DNA of 64,000 nt, taken from assembly GCF_019112545.1 (NCBI RefSeq), contig NW_025064884.1:673938-737937 (forward strand), given 5' to 3'. The stretch is from Guyanagaster necrorhizus (lineage: Eukaryota; Basidiomycota; Agaricomycetes; Agaricales; Physalacriaceae). This document shows positions 1 to 10,879 of the stretch, one piece after another. How positions within the stretch are numbered: position 1 is the first letter of the stretch; each line of letters begins with the position of its first letter. The notes under the pieces are model-generated. The model did not search any database. It was given only the letters and a program-made list of their open reading frames with translations, and was not told the origin of the DNA. Position numbers and translations under genes: made by a program.

Positions 1-367
1 TCAAGACTGGGGTATTACAGCGAGAACTAAGCTACTTAAATACTATTCTGTTATCTCTCTATAAATAACTGTGCACAAAAGATATTGTCTGCTGTAGAGC
101 TGTTTCCCCTACCATTGCCAGGCTCTCCACAAAAGCTGTTGTCTTGCTGCGGAGCTGTAGTCGTGCACTGCAATTTGGGGACAAAAGGAGCATTGTCTCT
201 CCCTTCACAGCACACAGCAGCACCATAGGAGATTGACTGACTGGGTTGCTGAGCTAAGCTTTCCCACAGTCCTAAGCACTGGCTAAGTGCCTTGACTAAG
301 CAAAGATAGGGGTCATTTCTGAGGAAAAAGAAAAGAAAATAAGAGAAATATAGGAAAAATCATAACA
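1..367 (-). repeat. Partial gypsy LTR, reverse orientation, cut by window start
   Basis: This stretch reads as the reverse complement of an LTR related to those at 9155-9602 and 10212-10636. Shared landmarks are the A-rich end finishing in ATAACA near 362-367, which is the LTR start read backwards, and a stretch near 1-55 with the layout of the U3/R boundary (short T/A box next to the AGCTT-type R start). It runs off the left edge of the window. A few CpGs remain, so it is less decayed than the 8.5-12 kb copies. I cannot see which internal region it belonged to. Confidence 0.7.
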
Positions 368-509
368 ATTGTCTGGAATAACAATGACTATGCTCTTGCT
401 TTTGTTTATTATTGTCACTCTGCCATACTATTGCTATGGTGAGTTTCTCATATGCCACAGTTTCTATTGTGTTCAAGATGTGGAATAATGATGATTACCC
501 CATTGTTTC

Positions 510-926
510 TGTTACGATTTTTCCCCTTTTTCTTTCCTTTTACTCCTATTTACGCTCAGCACGAGACTGCGGGAAGGGCTTAGTAAGCACAACTGAGCCA
601 CCTAGATACAACGATGCTCGCCAACGCACAATGGTCCTTTTATGTACGACAACGATACCCAAAGACAATGGGCACCATGGACACAGACCAACACAATAAG
701 TAGTCGTATTATTAGCATCACCTGTACAGTATTTAAGACCGGTAGCTCTCGCTGGTATACCCCAGCTTCGAGCTAAAGTTTATACATACCATTCTACCTC
801 GAGTCTACATCTGACCTTGGGTCACACCGTTCGGATATACATATAGTGAACTCAGGTGATTCCTCGAAGTGCGAAGGAACACCTGTTTATCACATGTATC
901 AGTTCACATGACGCTTGGGCTTAACA
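510..926 (+). repeat. 5' LTR of the gypsy element
   Basis: The LTR starts TGTTACGA and ends CTTAACA. It aligns end to end with the 3' LTR at equal length (417 bp). By eye I count about 17 differences, all transitions. A TATTTAAG box lies at about 730-737, and the sequence about 27 bp downstream (764 onward) fits a transcription start and beginning of R. Confidence 0.95.
730..776 (+). promoter_or_regulatory. LTR TATA-like box and predicted R start
   Basis: TATTTAAG at about 730-737 is followed about 27 bp later by AGCTTCGAGCTAA (764-776). This is the spacing expected between a TATA box and a transcription start. The start assignment is supported by complementarity of 764-776 to the primer-binding region at 928-940. 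No transcript data were available. Confidence 0.55.
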
Positions 927-927
927 A

Positions 928-940
928 TTAGCTTGAAGCT
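928..940 (+). other. Putative self-priming primer-binding site
   Basis: One base after the 5' LTR lies TTAGCTTGAAGCT. It pairs over 13 nt, with one G-U wobble, with the predicted 5' end of the element RNA (764-776). I see no convincing match to a tRNA 3' end. This is the arrangement known for Tf1/sushi-type elements, where the RNA's own 5' end folds back and primes minus-strand synthesis. Confidence 0.65.
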
Positions 941-982
941 TTCACCTTCCCTTTCTCAAGCCCAATTGTGCTGAGAAACCGA

Positions 983-2536
983 ATGCCGCCAGTAACAACC
1001 GCAGACTTAAATCACGACTTCTTCGAGTTAATAGCTTCCATCATTGGAACATTACTCGGTCTCTTAGCTATCATCACCCTTTGCCGTGGACGACAATCAG
1101 TAGCAGCTTGGGTAGTCAGGCACTACCAAGCATTCCAACAGATCCAGCGAATTCTACGAAACGTAACCCCCGATCTCCCGTTCCATGACATCCCCCCCTC
1201 CGCCAGAACGTCCTTCTTCCCGCAAGGGGGACCCGTACCAGAAGCCGGAAATAGCGACCCTGATCAGAGGAGCCTTCATGAGGAAGAAGGACCCGAACAC
1301 CTCCGACGACACATCGGAGACCGTCACCCTGCTCTCACAGGGTTCCGGAACCCGTGGACAACGAACGTCGCTCAGGAGCCCGCCGAGGTCTCCAACTATG
1401 TCACTCCGGCCAACTCCCCCAAGCATCCCGCCTCCCCAATTCCCTCAGGGATTGGAAACCGTGCTCGGGACTCCCTTGATGCCGCTCGGATGGCTGCGGG
1501 ACCCCGCGAAGGTCCCCACTCCCCCCAGAACCCCCCCGAAACCCCCACCGAGCCCAACTCCGACTCCAGCCTGTCAGTCAGCAGGCTGGGGGTCGACGAT
1601 CCACGCGGAAGAACCATGCACCCCGACTACGACAACGCAGACATCGCCATCTCAGCAGCAGGGGATCCCTACCGGCATCTCCACGTCGGGAGTGAGCCTG
1701 AAAACGAAACCGCCAGCGAAAGGGGAAGAGCCGCGACAAGGAGAATTATACAGCGAATATTCCCAGAGTGGGACCTTACCGTTCCCTTCAATTATGATGA
1801 AGCCGTACGACAGTAGGACCAGAACCGGGAGGAAGAAATCAGGTGAACCCAGGAGGAGCTCGCCGACTATGTCCGAGAAGAGGCCCGAGAGCAGTACGAG
1901 GCCACAGAGTATGACCGACAAGGAAGAGAAAGAAGGAGAATGGAGGAGATCGAAAGGATGGGGTCAGCTTCCCCTAGGGAGTATGAGCTCCGAACCGACG
2001 CCGGGTCCCCCTTCAGGGAGCCCAACTCAGACGACGACCCGTGGATAGGGCCTGCCAGCATCGTCAGCTGGGACGAGGCAATCAGGCGAGGAAATGCTGA
2101 AAGACGCACCATTGACCTCGAATACCCCGCCCGCACCGACACTATCTCCTCCGACGCCGACTCCATCCTCAGAGCCTATGGGCTCCGAGTACCCGACAAT
2201 GCCCACATCTCCGACAGGGCTCTCCAGCGATTCCTGGGCAGCAGGGTCGCTCGACAATTCCTTAATCCCGAGTTCCAGCGACTCTTCGGCATCTATAGCC
2301 GAGAACTGGAGGAGACGAGAGCGCGCGGCGGAACACGCTACAGCCGACTCAGGAGTCCTCCCATCACTCGAACCAGTGATCGAGGGGACAATGGCCCCAG
2401 CACCCAAGTCAACGGGAGGGTCCCCGATGACCCTTCGACCAGCCGCGCCGTCCATCTTCGACCAGCCCATCAGTTCCCTCCTCGAGGAAGGGGACAGCGG
2501 GGACGAGGGCGACGAGGAGGACGACAAGGACAGTGA
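983..2536 (+). pseudogene. Upstream ORF of the gypsy element (frame 2), overlapping gag
   Basis: A long frame starts at ATG 983 and runs to 2536, broken by TAG at 1814 and a TGA shortly after, near 1840. Residues about 15-35 form a hydrophobic, probably membrane-spanning, segment. The middle is Pro/Ser-rich, and the C-terminus (about 2475-2530) is an Arg/Gly-rich RGRG/RGG-type tail. The same DNA is open in frame 3, which leads into the capsid. An opposite-strand relic at 9580-9780 keeps this frame's GN-ARDSLDA residues, which suggests frame 2 was really coding. The function is unknown. It may be an N-terminal gag portion or an accessory protein. Confidence 0.5.
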
Positions 2537-4217
2537 TAATCCATACCAACGACGACTGGAACGAGCAGGAGAGAATACAGATGAAGAAGCACTGCGGGAA
2601 GAGATTGAAAGAGCCAGGAACAGGGAGTACCAGGAGCTGTACGAGCAGGGAAGAAATTACTTATGGCAGGACAAGCGCTGGCAAGCGACGTCCTTAGGAC
2701 TCGAATATAGGTATGCGGAGGGAACTGAAAAGGAAAAAGTTTTACAGTATGCTGCGACGGAGTACGCATGGAAAGAATATGGGCGGCGGCATCCAGAAGA
2801 CCCGCTCGTACCGATACCCCCATATCGATCAACTAACAAGCCGAAGGCACCGGCACCAATGCCACGTACCCCCCCCATCCCATCAAAACAAGCAATTTAC
2901 ATTGCCCCCTCTATTCGAAGCCAGGCCGAAGATAGCCCGTCAATCCGGAGTACGGCATCGCGACTCATCCGAAGCAGAAATCGGCCGGCATGGCAAGCCG
3001 TCCAAACCCAGAACCCCTGGACCCGCGGCGGGAGCCGGCTCCTCGGCGGACAACCCCTCCCGGACCAAGCCGAATCAAGTGGGAAGAACCCCGTTCGGGA
3101 TGATCCCGAAGCGATCCGCCTCAGATTCACAGTACAAGACGGAGTAATCGTCCAGGTTGTTGAACCAAAAGGGAGCCCAGTTGCCAATGACAACTCCTTA
3201 CATTCCTTCCCCGGACCACCCACAGAATGGAAACAACCACCATTCGGCGACTGGCCCAACCCGATGGGCACCCTCCCACAAAATGCCAACGTCTTACAAT
3301 GCCACCCTGACCTTCTTCGGAAGCCCCGCCCTTTTAAGGGAGCCTCCGACGATATTGATCAATTCCTTGTCGACTGCGAACAGTACTTCGAAGTCTATAT
3401 CGGGTATATCAGTACCGATATGAACAAGGTCGCATTCGCCACCTCCTATCTGAAAGACAAGGCCAAAACGTGGTGGATCTTGATCTCCCCAAACTTTCGG
3501 TCCACCACTAGGGAGCACTACCGTTATCCCTCATGGCCGGTGTTCAAGCGTATGCTAAATGACAAGTTCATTGACCCCGCCGTTCAGGAGGTGCACAAAC
3601 AGAAGATCAAGGAGTACAAGATGGGAGACAGGGCCGCAACCGACTACTTTGACGAGCTCGAGAGGCTTGCCAAACTCGCAGGGATCAGAGAAGATACTGC
3701 CAATGACGGAAGGATGGTAGAAGCGCTCAAACGAGGAGTCCCCTCTTCGTACCTCACAATGATATCGGCTATGGGCGTCAAGATGTTGATGCCTGTAGGA
3801 TATGACGAGTGGAAGGAACGAATCATTGAGATGTACAAAGAGCGACAAAGGCAGAAAGCGGAGGCAACGATGCTGCAGGAGTATTCCAAGAAGCCGACCC
3901 CGCCAACCCCGAACAAGTCGGGGCAAACTGCCGGAAAACCTTCAGGCTCCTCGACGACTACCCCATCATACAGCACTCAGAAGACCGGAACCGGAACGAC
4001 CTACACCAGGACCGGGAAACCTATGGACATCGATTGACTGAAGAAGGAGGGAAAGTGTTTTAATTGCGGGATAAAGGGCCATATGGCCAAGGACTGCCCC
4101 AAGAAGAAAAGAACCCGTGAAGACATCAGGGCACAGATTGCCGAACTGCAGAAAGAAGACCAAGAATTGAGAAAGGAGACCAAGGTTGAGGAGGTAAAAG
4201 GCGAGGCCAGCCAGTGA
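1185..4217 (+). pseudogene. gag: gag (capsid and zinc knuckle), frame 3, broken
   Basis: Frame 3 is open from 1185 apart from a TAG at 2046 and a TGA at 4035. The N-terminal part is Pro/Ser/Thr-rich, followed by a very acidic stretch (about 2485-2540). The retrotransposon-gag capsid domain begins near 3330 (PRPFKG, FLVDCEQYF) and runs to about 3850 (ALKRG, Y-EWK motifs). After the 4035 stop the same frame encodes an intact CX2CX4HX4C zinc knuckle (about 4060-4100) and a Lys/Glu-rich tail ending at 4215-4217. Pol is in another frame beginning around 4214, so a frameshift at the overlap is likely in living relatives. The TGA between capsid and knuckle fits a C-to-T change. Confidence 0.85.
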
Positions 4218-7200
4218 GCGATTCCACTGGACTGGCCAAAGAACTTAATGGTGTGTCAGTAACAGCCACTAGTCGGACTGATAGTACCCCTGTAGCTACA
4301 ACTATGTCTACTACGCATTCGAATATACCCAAAACGTTTGGAAGGCACACCATTGAATCGCAAAAAAAAGCTCAAACGCCCATGGGCCGAACAGGGACAG
4401 AGGGTCCCACCACATGGCTCAAACCATTCGACACCGAATGGACATGGAGGGCCATCAAAGACACCAAGTACGAAGCCACGGCAATAGCCGTACTTCGAAA
4501 TTGGATCCATCGGACCAGGGCCGAGGAAGTAGTAGACAATCTGATCAAAGGGATCAGAAAAGCCGAATGCTATCAAGCCCTCGAATGGCTGGACGAGCTC
4601 CGGGGGCCCAAGAAATACATCTTGTGAGCAAAAACCCCTGGGCGGGATCTGACCACGAAGGGACAGATCGAAGTGTTAACCTCCCAGGCCATACATCAAG
4701 TGACCGCTCTAATCGACAGTGGCTGTACGGGGAGCTCAATTAACCGAGCTTTCGTCGAAAAGCACCACCTGCCCACAAGGGCAACAGCTGCACCGATACC
4801 AGTCTACAATGCCGACGGAACAAAGAACCAGGCCGGTTCCATCATGGAGTTCGTCGAACTCAGGTTGACCATCGGAGATCACTCTGAACGGATCGACTTG
4901 GCAGTAACCGACCTTGGCACCAAAGAACTCTTTCTCGGTCACGACTGGCTGATTCGCCACAACCCGCTGATCAATTGGAAGACCGGCCGAATCACCTTCG
5001 CTAGATGCAGATGCAGGAAAATCCCGTTCGAGTTACCAGACGAGGATCCGGAGGATCGGTGGGATGAGGAAATGGAGGATGGGGAAACGATACTTGCAGT
5101 GGACCTCCAGAAAGAGATCCACGTACGAGCCATTCACCATGCAAACAACATGGCCGCCAAAGCGAATCAAGGAAAGGACGAGAAGACGTTTGAGGAGATG
5201 GTGCCCGAATGGGCACAAGACTACAGGGACCTCTTCGAGAAGGAGAGTTTCGACGAGTTACCCCCCCCAAAGCCCTGGGACCACGCTATCGAGCTAATCC
5301 CTAACACCAATGCCAACCTGGACTGTAAAACCTATCCACTTGGCCACCATGAGCAACAGGAACTTGACAAGTTCCTGGAAGAGAACCTGTCCACCGGCAG
5401 GATCCGCCCCTCGAAATCCCCTATGGCCTCCCCTTTCTTCTTCGTTAAGAAAAAGGATGGGAAGCTCCGACCCATCCAGGACTATCGAAAGCTCAACGAG
5501 ATGACCATTAAAAATCGGTACCCGTTACCTCTAATCTCAGAACTAATGGACAAACTTCGGGGCGCCAAATACTATACCAAACTTGATGTGCGATGGGGAT
5601 ATAATAACGTCCGAATCAAAGAGGGGGACGAGTGGAAGGCCGCCTTCCGTACTAATCGGGGACTGTTCGAACCAACAGTAATGTTCTTCGGACTTACAAA
5701 CTCCCCCACTACCTTTCAATGGATGATGAACGACATCTTTAAAGACCTCATCTCCACCGGGAAGGTAACAATTTATCTCGACGACATTCTAATCATGTCA
5801 AAAACGAAGGCAGAACACTGGGAATTAGTACGAAAGGTACTAGCCCTGATGAGGAAGCACAAATTATTCCTCAAGGCGGAGAAGTGTGAGTTCGAGGTAT
5901 TAGAGACGGAGTACCTTGGCATGATCATCAGCGAAGGGAGCATACGAATGGACCCGGTAAAAGTGGCGGGGGTCGCCGAGTGGCCGGAGCCCGCCAAGAA
6001 AAAGGAATTACAATCATTCCTTGGCTTCACAAACTTTTATCGACGATTCATCCGCGACTACAGCAAAATTGTCTGTCCAATGACACAGCTAACAGGCAAC
6101 GCTCCCTGGCAATGGGGACTCTCTCAACAAACCGCCTTCCTTGATCTTAAACGACGACTAGCGGAAGACGTGGTACTAGCCGTTCCCACTCAAGAAGGGA
6201 AGTTCCGAGTGGAAGCCGACTCCAGTGAGGGAGCAATAGGAGCCGTCCTCTCCCAAGAACAGGACAGGAGGTGGAGACCCGTCGCGTTCCTCTCCAAAGC
6301 CCTAACCGCAACAGAACGGAACTACGAGATCTACGACAAGGAGTTGCTCGCTATCATGCTCGCCCTCGAAGAGTGGTGACATTACCTCATCGGCGCCAAG
6401 GAAATATTCGAAGTCTGGACAGATCACCAGAACCTACGATATTTCCGACAGCTGCAAAAACTCAACCGGCGACAAGCACGTTGGGTGACAGAGCTCACCC
6501 AATATCAGTACACCCTGCATCATAAGGCAGGAACAGCCAACAAGAAAGCTGACTTGTTGAGCCGACGAGCAGATCATGATCAAGGAGGAACGGATAACGA
6601 GGGAGTAACGCTGCTAAAGCCAGAGCATTTCCGAGCCATGATAATGCCGACGGAGGAGGAAATCCACGAACGGATCAAAAGTGCGACACGAGATAGTCAC
6701 AAATGGGACCAAAGAGTGGCTCCTTCGCTGAACCATGAACGAGGGATGACAAAGGAGGACGGACTAATCCACTATGACAGACGCATCTATGTTCCCCGGG
6801 ATCACCAACTACGCAGCGAAATTATCGCCACCTGTCATGACCACATAACGGCAGAGCACCCGGGCATCGCCAAAACCAAGGAGCTCGTCCTCCGAGAGTA
6901 CTGGTGGCCGAAACTAGGGAACGACGTAGCGGCATACGTAAAAGCCTGCGAAGCCTGTCAACGGGGGAAATCCTCCACACAGGCTCGAGCAGTGCCGCTA
7001 CATCCTAACGAAGTGCCGTCGACCCCTTGGACACATATTTCGGTCAATATGATCACTGGCCTACCCGAGTGTAATGGATACGATGCAATCCTCGTAATAG
7101 TGGACCGATTCTCCAAGGCAATCATCCCAATCCCGTGTTCCACGGAATTAAACTCTGAGGGATGGGCCAAGATCCTCCGAGACGAAGTATACGCCAAGCA

Positions 7201-8104
7201 CGGAATGCCCCAAATTATCATCTCAGATAGAGGTCCTCAATTCGTCTCAAAATTCATAACCGACCTATACCGCATTCTAAACATTAAACAGAACGCGTCG
7301 ACCGCCTATCACCCGCAAACAGACGGGCAAACAGAACAGGTAAATCAAGAAATTGAAAAATATTTACGACTCTTCATCAATTATCGACAAGATGATTGGA
7401 CTGAATGGCTTGCTCTTGCAGCCTTTCAACATAACAACCGAATACATTCCGCGACGGGGAAAACACCATTCTTCGTGAACCACGGATATCATCCACACAT
7501 CACCCAAACAAATCGTCTCCGAACCACAACACCCGCTTCATCAAACTTTGCAGCCGACATGGAAAAAGTTCACAACGAGACGAAGGTTGCGCTGGAAAAG
7601 GCTGCAGCGACAATGAAAAGAAACTACGACAAACACCGACAGCCCAGTCATGTATACCAACCAAACGACAAAGTATGGTTGGATACAACGAACCTCCACC
7701 TACCACGTCCCAAAAAGAAACTTGACGACAAACGCACAGGACTATTCACGGTCATCCAAGCCGTCGGCCCAGGCGCATATAAGCTACGCCTACCTGCCAC
7801 CTGGAAAATTCACGACGTCTTCAACAAAACCCTATTGAACCCGTACATAACACCAGCATTTCCTAACCAGGAACGACCACCCCCTCCACCGCCAGACTTA
7901 ATTGACGACGAAGAACACTTCGAAATCAACGAAGTCCTAAATCACAAACTCCGATGCGTCAAAGCGAAGGGGGGCGGGATGACGACAACGGTCGACTACC
8001 TGGTCAGTTGGAAGGGTTACGGCCCAGAATCTAACCAGTGGGTTAACGAAAAATACATGAACGCGGACACAGCCATACATGATTATGAACTTTCCCGTAA
8101 TTAA
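4214..8104 (+). pseudogene. pol: pol (PR-RT-RNaseH-IN-chromodomain), broken by two stops
   Basis: This is a single frame interrupted only by TGA at 4625-4627 and 6377-6379. The aspartic protease shows DSGCTG (about 4717). Reverse transcriptase has the YLDD motif in IYLDDIL (about 5771-5790), and RNase H begins with VEADSSEGAIGAVLS (about 6210). The 6377 stop falls inside RNase H. Integrase has the HHCC finger (about 6837-6960). Of the D,D-35-E triad, the first Asp position reads Asn in VNMITGLPE (about 7045), while the second Asp (ISDRGPQF, about 7222) and the Glu (about 7340) are present. A chromodomain closes the ORF (about 7920-8100). The protein cannot be made intact without stop suppression, and the integrase would lack a catalytic residue. 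Confidence 0.9.
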
Positions 8105-8124
8105 ACCATCGGGACGATGGTCTT

Positions 8125-8138
8125 AAACGAGGGGGTAA
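8125..8138 (+). other. Polypurine tract of the gypsy element
   Basis: AACGAGGGGGTAA lies directly before the 3' LTR, the expected position of the plus-strand primer. A degenerate counterpart (AAAAAGGAGGTGATA) precedes the decayed LTR at 9155. Confidence 0.7.
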
Positions 8139-8555
8139 TGTTACGATTTTTCCCCTTTTTCTTTCCTTTTACTCCTATTTACGCTCAGCACAAGACCGCA
8201 GGAAGGGCTTAGTAAGCACAACTGAGCTGCCTAGATACAATGATGCTTGCCAACGCACAATGGTCCTTTTATGTACGACAACGATACCCAAGGACAATGG
8301 GCACCATGGACACAGACCGACACAATAAGTAGTCGTATTATTAGCACCACCTGTACAGTATTTAAGACCGGTAGCTCTCACTGGTATACCCCAGCTTCGA
8401 GCTAAAGTTTATACATACCATTCTACCTCGAGTCTACATCTGACCTTGGGTCACACCATCCAGATATACATATAGTGAACTCAGGTGATTCCTCGAAGTG
8501 CGAAGGAACACCTGTTTATCACGTGTATCAGTTCATGTGACGCTTGGGCTTAACA
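8139..8555 (+). repeat. 3' LTR of the gypsy element
   Basis: This 417-bp LTR starts TGTTACGA and ends CTTAACA, collinear with the 5' LTR. It is followed immediately by the second copy of the GTTTC target duplication (8556-8560). Differences from the 5' copy are all transitions. Some CpGs are lost here and others in the 5' copy, so the two LTRs decayed independently. Confidence 0.95.
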
Positions 8556-8619
8556 GTTTCTGGTTATCTTATTGTGTATTGATAAATAAGATATAGCTAT
8601 AGTGTCATCATGTTAAGCA

Positions 8620-9154
8620 TTGGCTGATTATGATTTAGAGGTAAAAATCATGACAACACTTGCATCTTCCAACTTCACTGATCTTATGACTTCTATTCAT
8701 GCTGAAATACACACTGCCCTTGAAAAAGCTGCTGCTGCAATGAAGACACAATATAATAAACATTGTCACCTAGCATACAAATACTCTGTCAATGACAAAG
8801 TTTGATTAGACATTACCAACCTTTACCTTCCTCACCCAAAATGCAAACTAGCAGATAAATACACCAACCTCTTTCTAATCCAACCAACAACTGCCACCAT
8901 CACCTGAATCTGACCTGATCAAGAAGGAGGAACACTATGAAGTGGAACAAATTCTCAACTATAAATTATGAAAAGTCCATGTATGAAGAGAAAGCACCTG
9001 AATGGTTGTCTACTATTTAGTGAAATGAAAGAGTTATGAATCCAAATTGAACCAGTGGATCCACAAGTGGGATATGCATATAGATGATGTCATCTGAGAC
9101 TATGAAATTACTCTTAATTGATCTATTGGAACAATGGTCTTAAAAAGGAGGTGA
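8620..9154 (+). pseudogene. Decayed gypsy pol 3' end (integrase tail and chromodomain)
   Basis: Broken frames here match the C-terminus of the neighbouring element's pol. One segment with TALEKAAAAM, YNKHCH and VNDKV corresponds to the integrase C-terminal region. A second, with EEHYEVEQILNYKL, corresponds to the linker before the chromodomain, and a third to the chromodomain itself (about 9000-9110). Stops, frame changes and loss of every CpG show long decay. It is followed by its own LTR at 9155. Upstream parts of this copy are missing or displaced by the younger insertion. Confidence 0.75.
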
Positions 9155-9602
9155 TATTATGATTTTTTCTTATTTTATCATCTTTTTCTTATCTTATCAG
9201 AGCATCTATCTTATTATGAGCATCTACCTATAAGTGTGAAAAAGATTAAATAATCACAATAATGTGCATGTCATTATACTTGATCATCTTATTCTTAAAC
9301 AATTTCTCATTGTCTATCTTCTGATAATCAGACAAAACAAGCAGTATAGTATAGAATAGTATAGTAGGAAAACAGTTATATTTATCATAGCTAAATAGTA
9401 TATAAATAGAATAGCTCTCACTGTGGTAGTTTAGCTTCAAGCTATAAGTTTATCTCACACTATCTTTCTTTAAACCCAACTTGTTTTTGGCTTGGAGTAT
9501 TTGCCTGGTATAACACATTAAATGAACTCTAGTGTGACTGTACAAACACAATACAGTGCTAGTTTATCACATGTTCAGATCATATGCAAGCTAGGTCTAA
9601 CA
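9155..9602 (+). repeat. Decayed gypsy LTR, forward orientation
   Basis: The start follows a degenerate purine tract and matches the intact LTR's start with C-to-T changes. The R-start equivalent (TTTAGCTTCAAGCTATAAG, about 9430) and the end (GCTAGGTCTAACA, to 9602) are in the same order as in the intact LTR. It is the 3' LTR of the remnant at 8620-9154. The boundaries are mine by eye and may be off by a few bases. Confidence 0.7.
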
Positions 9603-10211
9603 TATAGAGTGAGTTGTAGCTAAAGCCTATAGCTATCCTAGTGGCATCAAGAGAGTCTCTAGCATAATTGCCAACTCTGTATTCAAGAAGGACAGTGGAA
9701 AAGTTGGAAGACAGTTCTGTATCAAAAGAGTCATTGGAGAGATCTTCATCCTTATAGTCTGAGATTGGAGAGAGATTCAATGAGTCACAAGAAAGGTTGT
9801 TTTAGATAAGGTGTTGAGAGGATCCTGAGGAGTATCAGTGCTCTTTTTATTTCAGTGAAAAAACTCCTGCAGTCATACTGTCAGATTAAGCTTTCAGTAC
9901 AGTTTCTTGCACAGGCTGGTAGGAGTTTTGAGTGGTTTCTGGAATATTATAAAAGAAGAGGATTGGTAAGACATTTTGAATGATTTGCTGTGCTATTCTA
10001 AATATGTGATAATGCCAGACTACTCATGCAGTTACAGACTGTCTTTCTTGACAAAGATAGACAATAGTGAGCAGCCTGAGGAGTGTTCCTATGATTATGG
10101 CTAGAAGTTTAAAGAAGTCATTAGTAAAGTCAGAGATTGCAGTTGGTGGCATTCAGTTTCCTTCACTGCTAGTGTGCATAAGGAAAGAGAAGCAGAAAGC
10201 TTTAAGCTAAC
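9603..10211 (-). pseudogene. Antisense fragment of a gypsy 5' internal region
   Basis: Read on the minus strand, 9580-9780 encodes a peptide containing GNYARDSLDATRIAIG. This matches GNRARDSLDAARMAAG of the intact element's upstream ORF (about 1455-1500). It lies inside an internal region that begins just after the reverse LTR at 10212-10636, so this is the 5' part of a third gypsy copy in opposite orientation. It abuts the LTR end at 9602 with no remaining pol. Confidence 0.6.
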
Positions 10212-10636
10212 CATTAGATCTGCTCAGCATATGATCCTATACACATGATAAACTGACACTGTATCATATTCATACAGTCACATCAGAGTCCACTCTTTTG
10301 TGTATTCAGCATGCATCAAGGCTTTAGAGTAGTTAAGCTTGAGATAAGAGAAATATAGGATAAACTTATAGCTCAAAGCTGGACTACTACAGTGAGAGCT
10401 ATCCTACTTATATACTGTCTGAGTCATGATAAATATAACTTCTGCCTATTGCACTGTCTTGTGCTATACTGCTTGTTCTGCCTGATTATCAGAGAGTAGA
10501 CAATAGAGTGTTGTCTGTGGGTAAGACAACCAAGTACAATAGTGCTGTCTGTCTGTTATATCATCTTCCTCATGCCCACAGATAGATGCTCAAGATAAGA
10601 TAGGTGCCCTGATAAGATAAGGGAAAAATCATAACA
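10212..10636 (-). repeat. Decayed gypsy LTR, reverse orientation
   Basis: The reverse complement begins TGTTATGATTTTTCCC and carries the R-start equivalent (about 10380-10395) and an end near 10212. It serves as the 5' LTR of the antisense fragment at 9603-10211. Together with 9155-9602 it forms an inverted LTR pair. No CpG remains. The left boundary is uncertain by about 5 bp. Confidence 0.65.
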
Positions 10637-10879
10637 TATAGGATCACATACCAAGCAGATCTAATAATAATGATCTATTTAAATTATCTATCATATTATT
10701 TATGTATCTATAGCTATTGGTTGCTCACTTTATCTGTTGATTGACACAGTCAGGGTGAGCATTACAATAATTTCCACTGTACTTATAACTTACTATTGTA
10801 TTATTAGCTTTCATCTTCCTTCTATTGGAATTTTTACAGATTATAGGCTCTGCTCTTACTTGAACTTAAAGTGATCAAT

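Larger units (their letters stand above)
510..8555 (+). mobile_element. Full-length Ty3/gypsy chromovirus LTR retrotransposon, inactivated
   Basis: A complete element bounded by two 417-bp LTRs and flanked by the 5-bp target duplication GTTTC (505-509 and 8556-8560). Order is LTR, 5' ORFs, gag with zinc knuckle, protease, reverse transcriptase, RNase H, integrase, C-terminal chromodomain, purine-rich tract, LTR. That order with a terminal chromodomain is diagnostic of chromoviruses. It is not functional as it stands. In-frame stops interrupt gag (TGA at 4035) and pol (TGA at 4625 and 6377), and the first integrase catalytic Asp position reads Asn. Each change is of the C-to-T or G-to-A type. 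The element is younger than the CpG-free remnants beside it. Confidence 0.95.

Noticed and set aside
1154..2527. Long minus-strand frames antisense to gag
   Set aside because: They are shadows of the GC-rich, Pro/Ser-coding plus strand and have no domain.
8175..8381. Minus-strand open frame inside the 3' LTR
   Set aside because: It is LTR sequence. The frame is not kept in the 5' LTR and has no protein features.
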